A stretch of 35,940 nucleotides of DNA from Acidobacteriota bacterium (GCA_025456205.1 JALOLA010000015.1:1-35940); one strand, 5' to 3'. Positions 27,142 through 34,754 are shown, counted from the first letter of the stretch. The notes: a model not told the origin generated them from the sequence alone. A program made the numbers and translations.

Positions 27142-30100
27142 TTAAAAATACGCGGCCCGCGGGTGGCAGACGACCATGGCGCTGGCGCTCAGCTCGGGCA
27201 GCAACTGGTCGCCGCAACTCAGGGAGACGCCGATGCGCCCGGCGTCGAGCATGCGCACGATGTGCCGCTGGGCGCCCAAATCGGGCCAGGCCGGGAATCC
27301 CGGGCTGAAGCGCTTGCCCCGCTTCTCCCCCAGGTGGAGTTCGCGGCGGATGCGGGCGTGCATGGCCGCGGCCAGCGTCTCGGCCAGCTCCGCCCCGAAT
27401 CCATGCAGGAGCAGGTAGCGGCTGTACTGGTCGGATGCGAAAAGCTCCTTTTCCAGGTTCGCCAGGGCTGCGCCGCAGCTGACGATGAACAGGGGCGCCA
27501 CGTCCTCGCCGGCGAAATAATCCGCCAGGGACAGGCCGCCGCGGCGCGGGAAGGCAAAAACGGCCTCATCCATCCCGGAGCCGATCGCCAGGGAATTCCT
27601 GCCGCGGCGTTCACAGGAAAAATAGCCGTAGACGGCAGCGAAGCCAGAAACGCCTCTTTCCTTGAGCAGTTCCAGCATGCCGGCAAGGAATTCGTCTGCC
27701 TGGGCCCCTGAGCGCATGCGCCAGCGCGCCTTCGCCAATACCCTGCGGTCCAGGAGCGGCAGGATCTCATCGAGGGACCAGGCGACGACGCGGCTGCCGA
27801 GGAAAGGCGGCACGGCAGGCGCAGCCGGGGCGACGCCTGCCGCGAGGGAGCGGGCGGACTTTCCCGCTGCCGGACTCGCGACCGGCAGGGCCTCGCCGGC
27901 CATGATCTTCATGGCAGCGAAGGCGTCGGCGGCATAAGCCACTTTTTCCTTGTAGGCCGGCCTCAATACCGAGGACACGAATCCGGGAGTGAGGGCGGCG
28001 CCGCCGCAGATCACCGGCAGGCGGATGCCCGCCTCGCGCAGATGGCGCATGATGCCCTCCATCTCCAGGGTGGAGCGGACCAGCAGCGCGCTCAGGCCGA
28101 TATGGCCGGGGCGATGCTTCTTCACGGCGGCGGTGATCTCCTCGCCCCCCTGGTTGGTGCCGATGTTGAACACGCGGTAGCCGTTGCTGCGCAGGATGAT
28201 GTCGACCAGGTTCTTGCCGATGTCATGGACGTCGCCCTTTACCGTGGCCAGGACCATGGAGCCGCGCAGGCGCCGGCCGGCCTTGGGCAGGCGTGGTTCC
28301 AGGATGTCCAGCGCCGCCTTGACCACTTCGGCCGCCTGCAGGACGAAGGGCAGCTGCATGATCCCCTTCTCGAAGAGTGCGCCGACCTCGGCCATGGCCT
28401 TCAGCAGGTGGCCGTTGACGATGTCCAGGGGGGCGGTCGTTGCGGCCAGAAGATCCAGGTCGCTCTCCAGGCCGGCGGCGTTGCCGTTGAGGACAGCGGC
28501 GCGCACGCGCTCCGCGGGCGTCTCCTGGCCGCTTTTTTCCAGCGGCTCCCCGCCCTGTCTTCCCTGAAAATGCTCCATGATGGACCGCAGCGGGTTGTGC
28601 CCGCCCTGGCAGCGGTTGAAGATGAGGTCCTCGGCCAGGCGGATCTCGCCGGGATCGATGCGGTTCAGGGGCAGGACGCGGCCGGCATGGAAAATGGCGG
28701 CGTCGAGGCCACCCTGGACGGCATGGTACAGGAACACGGCGTTGACGATGCGCCTGGCGGCGGGCAGCAGGCCGTAGGATATGTTGCTCACCCCGAGCAG
28801 CGTGTGGGCCCGGGGCATTTTTTTTCGCAGCAGCGGCAGGGCGGCGAGGGTTTCGATGCCGGCAACGGCCAGGCCGGTGTCGCCGGAGGCCAGGGTGAAG
28901 GTCAGCGGATCGAGGAAAAGGTCCTCGGGACGCAAGCCGCGCCGCAGGGCCAGGTCGTACAGCCGCCTCAGCACGGAGACTTTCCTGGCGCGGTCGCGGG
29001 CCATCCCTTCTTCATCGATGGCCAGGCAGACCACGGCTGCGCCGAAATCGCGGGCCAGGGAGAGGATGGCCTCGGCGCGGGCGCCGCCGTCCTCGAGGTT
29101 GATGGAATTGATCACCGCCCGCCCGGCGCAGCCTTTCAGCCCGGCTTCCAGGGCGGGTAGGCTGGCGCTGTCGAGCATGAGCGGCAGGCGGTTGCGGGCA
29201 TTCATCCTTGAGGCGGCACGGGCCATGTCGCGGGCCTCGTCGCGCCCGGCGTAGGCCACATTGAGGTCAAGCAGGTGGGCCCCCTCGCGGGCCTGCTCCT
29301 GGGCGACGGTCAGCATGGCGTCCAGGTCGTCGGCCAGCAGCGCCGCCTTGAACTTGCGGCTGCCGGTGGCATTGGTCTGCTCGCCGATGATCAGCGGCCC
29401 CGGCCGCACCCTCAGCTCCTGGACGACGAACAGCGAGGTCGCCTGGCCGTTCCGCCCTCTCTTTTGCGGCGGCGCCGGGCTGGCCCCACCCACCTGCCGG
29501 GCCAGGGCGCGGATATGGCGGGCCGTGGTGCCGCAGCAGCCGCCGACGATGGCGGCCCGGTCCCGCTCGACGAACGCGCGCATGCGCCTGGCGAAAGGAG
29601 CGGGCTCCAGGTCGTACACATACCTGCCGGAGCGGAACGCCGGCAGGCCGGCGTTGGGCATGACGGCCAGCGGGAACGGCGAGCCGGCGGCCAGGGCGCG
29701 CACCGCCTCGGCCATCTCGTCCGGGCCGGTGCCGCAGTTGACGCCGAAAGCGAAAAGAGGGAACGGCAGGAATGTGGCCAGCGCCGTGGCGATGTCGGTC
29801 CCCATCAGCATGCGGTTCTTCTCCAGGGTGACCAGCAGGCTGACCGGCCGCGAGCGGCGCCTTTGGCGGAAGGCCCGGCTCAGGGCGCGCAGGGCGGCCT
29901 TGGCCTGCAGCATGTCCTGGCAGGTCTCCACCTGGAACAGGTCAACGCCGCCGTCGAGCAGACCAAGGGCCTGGGCGAGATAGGAGTCCTCCAAGGAGCT
30001 GAAATCGACCTGCTCCAGGCTGGGCAGGAGCGAGCCCGGTCCGATCGAGCCGGCGACATAGCGCCAATGGCCGCCGCGGCTGAACCCTGCGGCGGTTTTC

Positions 30101-30420
30101 ACGGCCAGCGCGGCCGCGGCTTTGTTGATCTCGTAGGCGCGTTCGCCCAGCCCGTGCTTGGCCAGCTCCAGGGCCTGGGCGCCGAAGGTGTCGGTCTCGA
30201 TGATGTCGCAGCCGGCCTCCAGGTAGGCGGCATGGATGCCGGCGACCACCAGGGGGCGGGAGAGGACCAGGTAGTCGTGGCAGCCCTCGTGGCCATGGTA
30301 GTCGTCGGCGCCGAGGGCGGCGGCCATGAGCGCCGTGCCCATGGCGCCGTCGAGCACGAGCACCTTCTCGCGCCGGCGGCGCTCGATGTCCGGCTTGCGC
30401 GCTGCGGCCACCTGGGTCAC
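27142..30420 (-). CDS. metH: Cobalamin-dependent methionine synthase
   Basis: MetH moves the methyl group of 5-methyl-THF to homocysteine by way of cobalamin. All four modules are present in 1,092 residues (E. coli about 1,227): homocysteine domain (about 18-315; zinc ligands Cys229 in GVNCG and Cys295/Cys296 in GGCCGTT), pterin domain (about 340-605; IIGEQTNATGSRKF), cobalamin cap and binding domain (about 635-880; GDVHDIGKN at 729-737, His732 being the lower ligand) and a C-terminal reactivation domain (about 900-1092). In the last, the SAM-binding motif reads RFSPGFPAWPD rather than the more usual RxxxGYPACPD, so reactivation probably still works. The start is GTG at 30420, after GAAGG, seven bases from the metF stop. 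The enzyme is compact but looks functional. Confidence 0.95.
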   Translation of the reverse strand: MTQVAAARKPDIERRRREKVLVLDGAMGTALMAAALGADDYHGHEGCHDYLVLSRPLVVAGIHAAYLEAGCDIIETDTFGAQALELAKHGLGERAYEINKAAAALAVKTAAGFSRGGHWRYVAGSIGPGSLLPSLEQVDFSSLEDSYLAQALGLLDGGVDLFQVETCQDMLQAKAALRALSRAFRQRRRSRPVSLLVTLEKNRMLMGTDIATALATFLPFPLFAFGVNCGTGPDEMAEAVRALAAGSPFPLAVMPNAGLPAFRSGRYVYDLEPAPFARRMRAFVERDRAAIVGGCCGTTARHIRALARQVGGASPAPPQKRGRNGQATSLFVVQELRVRPGPLIIGEQTNATGSRKFKAALLADDLDAMLTVAQEQAREGAHLLDLNVAYAGRDEARDMARAASRMNARNRLPLMLDSASLPALEAGLKGCAGRAVINSINLEDGGARAEAILSLARDFGAAVVCLAIDEEGMARDRARKVSVLRRLYDLALRRGLRPEDLFLDPLTFTLASGDTGLAVAGIETLAALPLLRKKMPRAHTLLGVSNISYGLLPAARRIVNAVFLYHAVQGGLDAAIFHAGRVLPLNRIDPGEIRLAEDLIFNRCQGGHNPLRSIMEHFQGRQGGEPLEKSGQETPAERVRAAVLNGNAAGLESDLDLLAATTAPLDIVNGHLLKAMAEVGALFEKGIMQLPFVLQAAEVVKAALDILEPRLPKAGRRLRGSMVLATVKGDVHDIGKNLVDIILRSNGYRVFNIGTNQGGEEITAAVKKHRPGHIGLSALLVRSTLEMEGIMRHLREAGIRLPVICGGAALTPGFVSSVLRPAYKEKVAYAADAFAAMKIMAGEALPVASPAAGKSARSLAAGVAPAAPAVPPFLGSRVVAWSLDEILPLLDRRVLAKARWRMRSGAQADEFLAGMLELLKERGVSGFAAVYGYFSCERRGRNSLAIGSGMDEAVFAFPRRGGLSLADYFAGEDVAPLFIVSCGAALANLEKELFASDQYSRYLLLHGFGAELAETLAAAMHARIRRELHLGEKRGKRFSPGFPAWPDLGAQRHIVRMLDAGRIGVSLSCGDQLLPELSASAMVVCHPRAAYF

Positions 30421-30426
30421 CGGCCT

Positions 30427-31389
30427 TCAGCGCTTCCCGGCGAAAACCGCTTCCAGGAGGGCCTTGGTGGCGTGGCCCTGGCCCATGGTGAACACGTGGA
30501 TGCCCGGCACGCCGAAGTCGAGCAGCTTCTCGACCAGCCGGGCCATGAAGCGCACGCCGCCGGCGAAGGCCTGCTCGCGGCTGCGGGCGTCCTCGATCAG
30601 GGCCACGAGCTCCGACGGGATGTTGACGTGGAAAGAGCTGGGAATGGACTGGATCTGCCTCTTGCCGACCAGGGGCTTGAGGCCGGGGATGATGGGTACC
30701 TGGATGCCGATGTCGCGGGCCTTCTCGACGAATTCCTTGTAGAGGCGGAACTCGTAGAACATCTGGGTGATGATGTATTCCGCGCCCATGTCCACCTTGT
30801 GCTTGAGGTAGGACAGGTCCTTGTCGAGGTTGGGCGACTCGAAGTGCTTCTCGGGGTAGCCGGCCACGCCGATGCAGAAGCTGGTCGGGAAGGGATCCTC
30901 CAGTTCATCGATGTACTGGCCGCGGTTCAGCTGGGCGATCTGCTCGACCAGCTGGCTGGCGTACTGGTGGCCGTCCTTTTCCGGGATGTAGCGTGCCTGG
31001 CCGGGGGGCGGGTCGCCGCGCAGGGCGAGAATGTTCTTGATGCCCAGGAAATGCAGGTCGATCAGGGTGTCTTCCGTTTCGTAGCGGTTGAAGCTGCCGC
31101 AGATCAGGTGCGGCACCGGCTCCACCTGGAAGCGGTTCTTGATGGCGCTGCAGATGCCCACGGTGCCGGGCTTCTTGCGCCGCGGCCGGCGGGTGATGAC
31201 GCCGTCCTTTTCCTCGTAGACCATGTGCGGCTGGTGATAGGTGACATTGATGAACTGGGGTTCGAAATGCATGAGCGGGTCGATGCCCGACAGGATGTCG
31301 TCCATGTTCTTGCCGCGGTCGGGTGGCGTGATCTCCAGCGAAAACAGCAGCTTGCGGTTCTGGTTCAACCAGTCGATCACCTTGGCCAT
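30427..31389 (-). CDS. metF: Methylenetetrahydrofolate reductase
   Basis: MTHFR reduces 5,10-methylene-THF to 5-methyl-THF, the substrate of the next gene, metH. The FAD-binding TIM barrel is shown by FSLEITPP (21-28), FINVTYH, HLICGSF, LGIKNILALRGDPP, FCIGVAGYPEKH, ADMGAEYIITQMF-like DMGAEYIITQMFYE and IPIIPGLKPL. The sequence style, including GYPEKHFESPNLDKDL, resembles the Bacteroidetes-type enzyme from memory. ATG at 31389 has GAGGGA six bases upstream and gives 320 residues; an upstream in-frame ATG at 31422 lies in the -10 box. No zinc-finger MTHFR_C partner is present here. Confidence 0.94.
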   Translation of the reverse strand: MAKVIDWLNQNRKLLFSLEITPPDRGKNMDDILSGIDPLMHFEPQFINVTYHQPHMVYEEKDGVITRRPRRKKPGTVGICSAIKNRFQVEPVPHLICGSFNRYETEDTLIDLHFLGIKNILALRGDPPPGQARYIPEKDGHQYASQLVEQIAQLNRGQYIDELEDPFPTSFCIGVAGYPEKHFESPNLDKDLSYLKHKVDMGAEYIITQMFYEFRLYKEFVEKARDIGIQVPIIPGLKPLVGKRQIQSIPSSFHVNIPSELVALIEDARSREQAFAGGVRFMARLVEKLLDFGVPGIHVFTMGQGHATKALLEAVFAGKR

Positions 31390-31417
31390 GAAATTCCCTC
31401 GAACTTGGATTTGCTGC

Positions 31418-31445
31418 ATCATAGCACAAACAGGGCCCCGCTCAA
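31418..31445 (-). promoter_or_regulatory. Promoter of metF-metH
   Basis: Minus strand TTGAGC (31445-31440), 16 bases, TATGAT (31423-31418). The predicted leader is about 22 bases, too short for a SAM or cobalamin riboswitch. Confidence 0.65.
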
Positions 31446-31456
31446 AGCCAGGACAC

Positions 31457-31482
31457 AGTGATAGTGATAGTGGTAGTGGTAG
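31457..31482. repeat. Hexamer array, unit AGTGAT/AGTGGT
   Basis: AGTGAT twice, then AGTGGT twice, plus a partial unit. The same family in reverse complement is at 33506-33533. Confidence 0.8.
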
Positions 31483-31498
31483 AAGGAAAAAAGTGATC

Positions 31499-31519
31499 GG
31501 TGTACGGTAGACGGCAAAG
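31499..31519. repeat. Short heptamer array, units GGTGTAC, GGTAGAC, GGCAAAG
   Basis: Three degenerate units in register, similar in form (GG...AC) to the GGCGGAC array at 8309. Weak on its own; accepted because other arrays surround it. Confidence 0.4.
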
Positions 31520-31540
31520 GGAGACGCATTTTTTTCTTTC

Positions 31541-31570
31541 GCGTCACGCGTTACGCGTTACGCGTCACGT
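31541..31570. repeat. Heptamer array, unit CACGCGT/TACGCGT (second locus)
   Basis: A partial GCGT, then CACGCGT, TACGCGT, TACGCGT and a partial CACGT. It closely matches the array at 3886-3911, 27.6 kb away, in the same orientation. Confidence 0.8.
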
Positions 31571-31610
31571 ATGTCCATTCATGCATTGGTGTTTGGGATT
31601 TCATTCTTAC

Positions 31611-31646
31611 CTTGCGCCCCACGCCCTACGCCTCGCACCTTGCGCC
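31611..31646. repeat. Heptamer array, unit CTTGCGC/CCTACGC
   Basis: Five degenerate units of seven: CTTGCGC, CCCACGC, CCTACGC, CTCGCAC, CTTGCGC. It lies 21 bases before the stop of the methyltransferase gene. The whole spacer 31446-31666 is made of such arrays and holds no gene. Confidence 0.65.
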
Positions 31647-31666
31647 GGGTTCAATATCCCCTTGTT

Positions 31667-32941
31667 TCAGGCCGGCGATAGCAGGACCAGCGTCTCCAAT
31701 TGCGGTGTGCCGGGGAACATGTCCAGGGCTGCGACGCGCCGGACATGGTAGCCGCACTGCCGCCAATGGGCCAGCGCCCCGGGGATCTCTTCGCTGGCGC
31801 AGAACAGGTGCAGCACCCTCCCGGGCCGGCGCCGGGCGATGGAGCGGATGACTGCGCCGTCGGCGCCCCGGCGCGGCGGGTCGAGGATGACGTCCTCCAC
31901 TCCGGCGGCCCGGTGCAGCGGCGGCGGCAGGGCCCGGGCCAGGCTGTCGCGGTTGATGGCCGCGGTGCGGAAGTGGATGCGTGCCCCTCCCTGCAGGCGG
32001 GAGAGCATGTCATGACCGGCGCGGATCGAACCGTCGGCGGCATCCACGGCGATGATCTCCCGGTAGCGGCCGCGCAGGCTGATGGCGAAGAGCCCGTAGC
32101 CGCAATACAGGTCGAGCAGCCGTTCACGGGCCTCCCCCGCCGTCATGGCTAGTACTTTTTCCAGCAGCAGGGGCAAAATGGACTCGTTGACCTGGGAAAA
32201 TGATGTGGGCGGGATGGCGAAGACGTCCGCGCCCAGGCGCAGGCGGAAGCGCTCGGGCCCGAAGAGCTTCTTGATGGGGAACGCCCCCCGCGGGCGGTCG
32301 TTCTCCAGGTAGTACGGCGACCGGCCCGGGTCGAGGAACAGGAAGGCCGCGACGACGTTCACCTCCAGGTTGCGCAGGCGTTCGACGGCCTTCAGCAGCA
32401 GGCGGTTCAGGTCACGGTCCAGTTTCTGCAGGTTGAAGATGACCATGAACTCTTCGTAACTGCCGCGGATGATGATGAAATTCATGGCGCGGGCCAGCGG
32501 CAGGAATGCCGTCCCGGAAAGCTGCCCTTCCAGCGCCGCAAAGATAACGGCATGCTCGCGCGGTTCGAGCAGCTCCGATCCCTCGTCCGCAATATAAATC
32601 CGCATGGGAGCGTTTTTTTGCCCCTGGCCGCCGGCTTTGGCCCAGGTGCGGCAACGCCTCTTGCTGGTGGTCCGGTAGTGCCGGGGCCGGGGAGAGACGA
32701 CCAGCCCCTCAGGCCGGCCGGGGAGTTCGTGGTGCTTCCAGAAGCGCTGCAGGGCCTGGTTCTTCAACGCTGTTTCCCGGCCGTAATCCAGGCCGGCCAG
32801 GACCGCCGCGCCGCAGGCGGGCAGCTTTATCCCCTGCCGCGACGCTTCCAGGCGGATCAATGCCTCGAAAGAGCCTTCTGCAACCTCAGTTTTACCTCTT
32901 GCACCCGGCCGCTTCCTGTTTTCGCCCACGGGAATGCTCAC
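31667..32941 (-). CDS. TrmA/RumA-type (uracil-5-) RNA methyltransferase, divergent
   Basis: A class I SAM-dependent methyltransferase. The C-terminal half shows FSQVN (248-252), LLDLYCGYGLFAISL (275-289), ILDPPRRGAD (352-361), a Cys at 381 (LHLFCASEE) at the place of the catalytic nucleophile, and MFPGTPQLETLVLL (408-421), whose Glu416 matches the catalytic base. The N-terminal part lacks a TRAM domain and the four-Cys iron-sulfur motif of RlmD; a basic stretch at 76-112 may bind RNA. Which RNA and which uridine are unknown. The start is uncertain: GTG at 32941 has no clear ribosome binding site, and GTG at 32929 is an alternative. Confidence 0.75.
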   Translation of the reverse strand: MSIPVGENRKRPGARGKTEVAEGSFEALIRLEASRQGIKLPACGAAVLAGLDYGRETALKNQALQRFWKHHELPGRPEGLVVSPRPRHYRTTSKRRCRTWAKAGGQGQKNAPMRIYIADEGSELLEPREHAVIFAALEGQLSGTAFLPLARAMNFIIIRGSYEEFMVIFNLQKLDRDLNRLLLKAVERLRNLEVNVVAAFLFLDPGRSPYYLENDRPRGAFPIKKLFGPERFRLRLGADVFAIPPTSFSQVNESILPLLLEKVLAMTAGEARERLLDLYCGYGLFAISLRGRYREIIAVDAADGSIRAGHDMLSRLQGGARIHFRTAAINRDSLARALPPPLHRAAGVEDVILDPPRRGADGAVIRSIARRRPGRVLHLFCASEEIPGALAHWRQCGYHVRRVAALDMFPGTPQLETLVLLSPA

Positions 32942-32956
32942 GTTCGCGAGCGCGGC

Positions 32957-33430
32957 TTACGTGCGCAAGGTGGCGACGAGCCGCAGAGGGTGCAGCAGCA
33001 GCTGCAGCGCATCCAGGATGTCCCGGCAGGCCACGTCGGCAGCCAGCAGGCTCCCCACCGCCGCCCCTTCCTCCTGGACGACCACCAGGCCCAGTGCCGC
33101 CTTCTCCAGCATGGCGCGGTCGTTGCGGCCGTTGCCCACGCAGGCCGTGCGTTCAGCCCCGAGTTCATCCACATATCGGGATTTCTGACCGGTCTGATCG
33201 CCACCGTGGAGGATCGTGAGCCGGCATGGAATGCCCTGGACCTCCTGCTCGACGCCGCCGAACGTACCGGCCGTGACGATATGCACCTGAAGATTTCCGG
33301 CAAGCTCGCGCAGCAGGTCGACGACCCCGGGCTTGATCCGGCCGTCCAGGGCCAGGGTGCCGTTCAGATCGAGGACCAGGTGCTCGATCAGCAGCTTCTC
33401 TCCGCTGCCGGGAATGTCAATTTCGATCAT
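32957..33430 (-). CDS. Small HAD-superfamily hydrolase, soluble P-type-ATPase-like
   Basis: 157 residues. Motif I is DLNGTLALDG (21-30): the nucleophile Asp21 is followed at +2 by Asn instead of Asp, as in the P-type ATPase phosphorylation site and the small soluble proteins related to it. VTAGTF carries motif II, a Lys in GQKSRYV may serve as motif III, and GNGRNDRAML is motif IV. No cap domain fits in this length. No membrane segment is seen. It lies 15 bases upstream of the methyltransferase gene, so they may be co-transcribed. The substrate is unknown. Confidence 0.8.
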   Translation of the reverse strand: MIEIDIPGSGEKLLIEHLVLDLNGTLALDGRIKPGVVDLLRELAGNLQVHIVTAGTFGGVEQEVQGIPCRLTILHGGDQTGQKSRYVDELGAERTACVGNGRNDRAMLEKAALGLVVVQEEGAAVGSLLAADVACRDILDALQLLLHPLRLVATLRT

Positions 33431-33462
33431 GAGAATACCTCAGAGGAACGAAACGAAAAATA

Positions 33463-33533
33463 GTGACAAGTGACGAGTAACTGCAATCGCTCGAATTTTG
33501 AGGTTACTATCACTACCACTATCACTACCACTT
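33463..33533. repeat. Heptamer (GTGACAA) and hexamer (ACTATC/ACTACC) arrays
   Basis: GTGACAA, GTGACGA, GTAACTG at 33463-33483; then, after 22 bases, ACTATC, ACTACC, ACTATC, ACTACC at 33506-33529 and a partial unit. The second is the inverted counterpart of the array at 31457-31482. Confidence 0.75.
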
Positions 33534-34206
33534 ATAGTTCGTTAGTTTTCTTGCTAACACTAACACTGACACTAACACTTTCTTTTGGATTGGTTTTTGC
33601 TTTGATATCAGGCATTTTCTCCAGGAACAGGAATATTTCCCGGCAAACCCAGGCGTCGGTGGCGGCGTACAGGACCTGCGCCGGGGCCAGGTCGGAACGT
33701 TCCCAGTTGGAGCATTGCGCCCCCTTGGAGATGCGGAAGCCCAGCAGCTGGGCGGCCAGGGTGCGCACGCCCATGGCCTTGAAACCCTTCCTGGCGGCCA
33801 TCCTGCCCAGGTCGATGAAGCCGGCTGCCGTGAAGCGCATGATCTCATGCAGTTTCTCGATGTCGCCGCTCACCGCCACCCCGGTCTTGATCACCCGCGC
33901 GTCGGCGAAAAGGGCTGCCAGCGCCCCAAGGTCCCTTATTCTTTTCAACTGGACCAGGAAAACGCGGTTTTTCCCGGCCAGTTGCACCAGGGCCGGGGGA
34001 AAATGGTCTCCGACCTTGAACGTCGGCCGCACCTCGATGTCGAAGCCGAGAACCCGTTCGCCATGGAGCTCAGGCATAACGGCGCGCAGGCGCTCGTCGC
34101 TGGCGATGACCTCCACCGGCCCTTCGTACTTTTTCAGCGGCAGCAGGTTGATGTCGGATTTGCTGAGGACAGGAGCGTGAGATCGGAGTTCGGGTTGGGT
34201 TTCCAT
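33532..34206 (-). CDS. RNase D-like 3'-5' exonuclease domain protein
   Basis: A DEDDy exonuclease of the RNase D/WRN-exo type. The catalytic residues are visible: Asp56 and Glu58 (GFDIEV), Asp115 (AVSGDIEKLH), Tyr180 and Asp184 (YAATDAW). The 224 residues contain only the exonuclease domain; the HRDC domains of full RNase D are absent. ATG at 34206 is favoured because the promoter predicts an RNA start about three bases before it; an in-frame TTG at 34227 overlaps the promoter spacer. The C-terminal tail (SVSVSVSKKTNEL) is encoded by a hexamer array, so the gene end seems to have been extended by repeat growth. Confidence 0.85.
   Translation of the reverse strand: METQPELRSHAPVLSKSDINLLPLKKYEGPVEVIASDERLRAVMPELHGERVLGFDIEVRPTFKVGDHFPPALVQLAGKNRVFLVQLKRIRDLGALAALFADARVIKTGVAVSGDIEKLHEIMRFTAAGFIDLGRMAARKGFKAMGVRTLAAQLLGFRISKGAQCSNWERSDLAPAQVLYAATDAWVCREIFLFLEKMPDIKAKTNPKESVSVSVSVSKKTNEL
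33555..33578. repeat. Hexamer array (TAACAC) inside the 3' end of the exonuclease gene
   Basis: Four units, TAACAC, TAACAC, TGACAC, TAACAC. Read on the minus strand in the gene's frame they give alternating Ser and Val. Confidence 0.8.
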
Positions 34207-34215
34207 GGAGGGTTC

Positions 34216-34244
34216 ATTGTAGCACAAGAGCAGTTGGGAGTCAG
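34216..34244 (-). promoter_or_regulatory. Promoter of the RNase D-like gene, leaderless
   Basis: Minus strand CTGACT (34244-34239), 17 bases, TACAAT (34221-34216). The RNA start would be near 34209, with the ATG at 34206 and no Shine-Dalgarno sequence. Confidence 0.6.
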
Positions 34245-34263
34245 TAGATAGTAGAAAGTAGAA
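34243..34263. repeat. Heptamer array, unit AGTAGAA
   Basis: AGTAGAT, AGTAGAA, AGTAGAA in register, touching the -35 box of the RNase D-like gene. Confidence 0.6.
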
Positions 34264-34265
34264 TG

Positions 34266-34578
34266 AAAAGGCAATTCGCTCCGCTCATTGTCCCGCTTCG
34301 CTGAACGCGAAGCGGTCGAACCCCTCCGGGGTTCGAACCCCCGTGAGATCGAGATCAAGGAAATGGCAGGGCTACGGTTCGCATCGCCATGCCGAGGCCT
34401 TAGCGAGGCATCTGGCGATGCCATCTAGCGTTAGCTACGGGGATTGATGCGCAACTGCTGTTGCGCACCCAAGGGGCGGCTCACTACGTTCGCCGTCCCA
34501 ATTCGCTGCTGCGAATTGGTCGAACCCCGGTGAATAGCCTCAGGGGTTCGAACCCCCGTGAGATCGAGATCAAGGAAA
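34266..34578. repeat. Hairpin mosaic beside tRNA-Glu with partial tRNA copies
   Basis: No gene is seen. At least six near-perfect hairpins follow one another: 34293-34315 (CCGCTTCGC stem, 9 bp), 34316-34336 (TCGAACCCC stem, 9 bp), 34381-34421 (GCATCGCCA stem with an inner TGCC/GGCA), 34449-34466 (GCGCAAC, loop TGCT), 34472-34499 (GGGGCGGC, one wobble), 34500-34517 (AATTCGC, loop TGCT), and 34520-34551 (TCGAACCCC again, 14-base loop). A 50-bp direct repeat (34328-34377 and 34543-34592) includes the last 14 bases of tRNA-Glu. Confidence 0.75.
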
Positions 34579-34653
34579 TGGCAGGGCTACGGGGATTCGA
34601 ACCCCGGTTTAGTGACTGAGAATCACCCGTCCTAACCCCTAGACGATAGCCCC
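34579..34653 (-). tRNA. tRNA-Glu (anticodon CTC)
   Basis: A cloverleaf of 75 bases with encoded CCA: acceptor GGGGCTA/TAGCCCT (first pair G-U), D-arm GTCTAGGGGTTAGGAC, anticodon loop TTCTCAG reading CTC, T-arm CGGGG-TTCGAAT-CCCCG and discriminator G. It reads GAG codons. It lies 17 bases after tRNA-Gln, probably on one transcript. Confidence 0.93.
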
Positions 34654-34670
34654 GGCCGTTAAGAAGTTTA

Positions 34671-34744
34671 TGGCTGGGATGCAGGGACTCGAACCCCGAT
34701 CATATGATCCAGAGTCATATGTCCTGCCATTGGACGACATCCCA
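34671..34744 (-). tRNA. tRNA-Gln (anticodon CTG)
   Basis: A cloverleaf of 74 bases with encoded CCA: acceptor TGGGATG/CATCCCA, D-arm GTCCAATGGCAGGAC, anticodon stem TATGA/TCATA with loop CTCTGGA reading CTG, a five-base variable loop, T-arm with TTCGAGT and discriminator G. It reads CAG codons. Confidence 0.93.
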
Positions 34745-34754
34745 ACGCAGGGAA

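Noticed and set aside
29275-31461. A 728-codon open frame on the plus strand
   Set aside because: Antisense to metH and metF, with composition typical of a shadow frame in G+C-rich DNA.
34328-34592. Integrated element bounded by tRNA-derived att sites
   Set aside because: The direct repeats are only 215 bases apart, no integrase is present, and most of the shared 50 bases lie outside the tRNA; a diverged tandem duplication explains it better, so it is kept only as a hypothesis in the findings.
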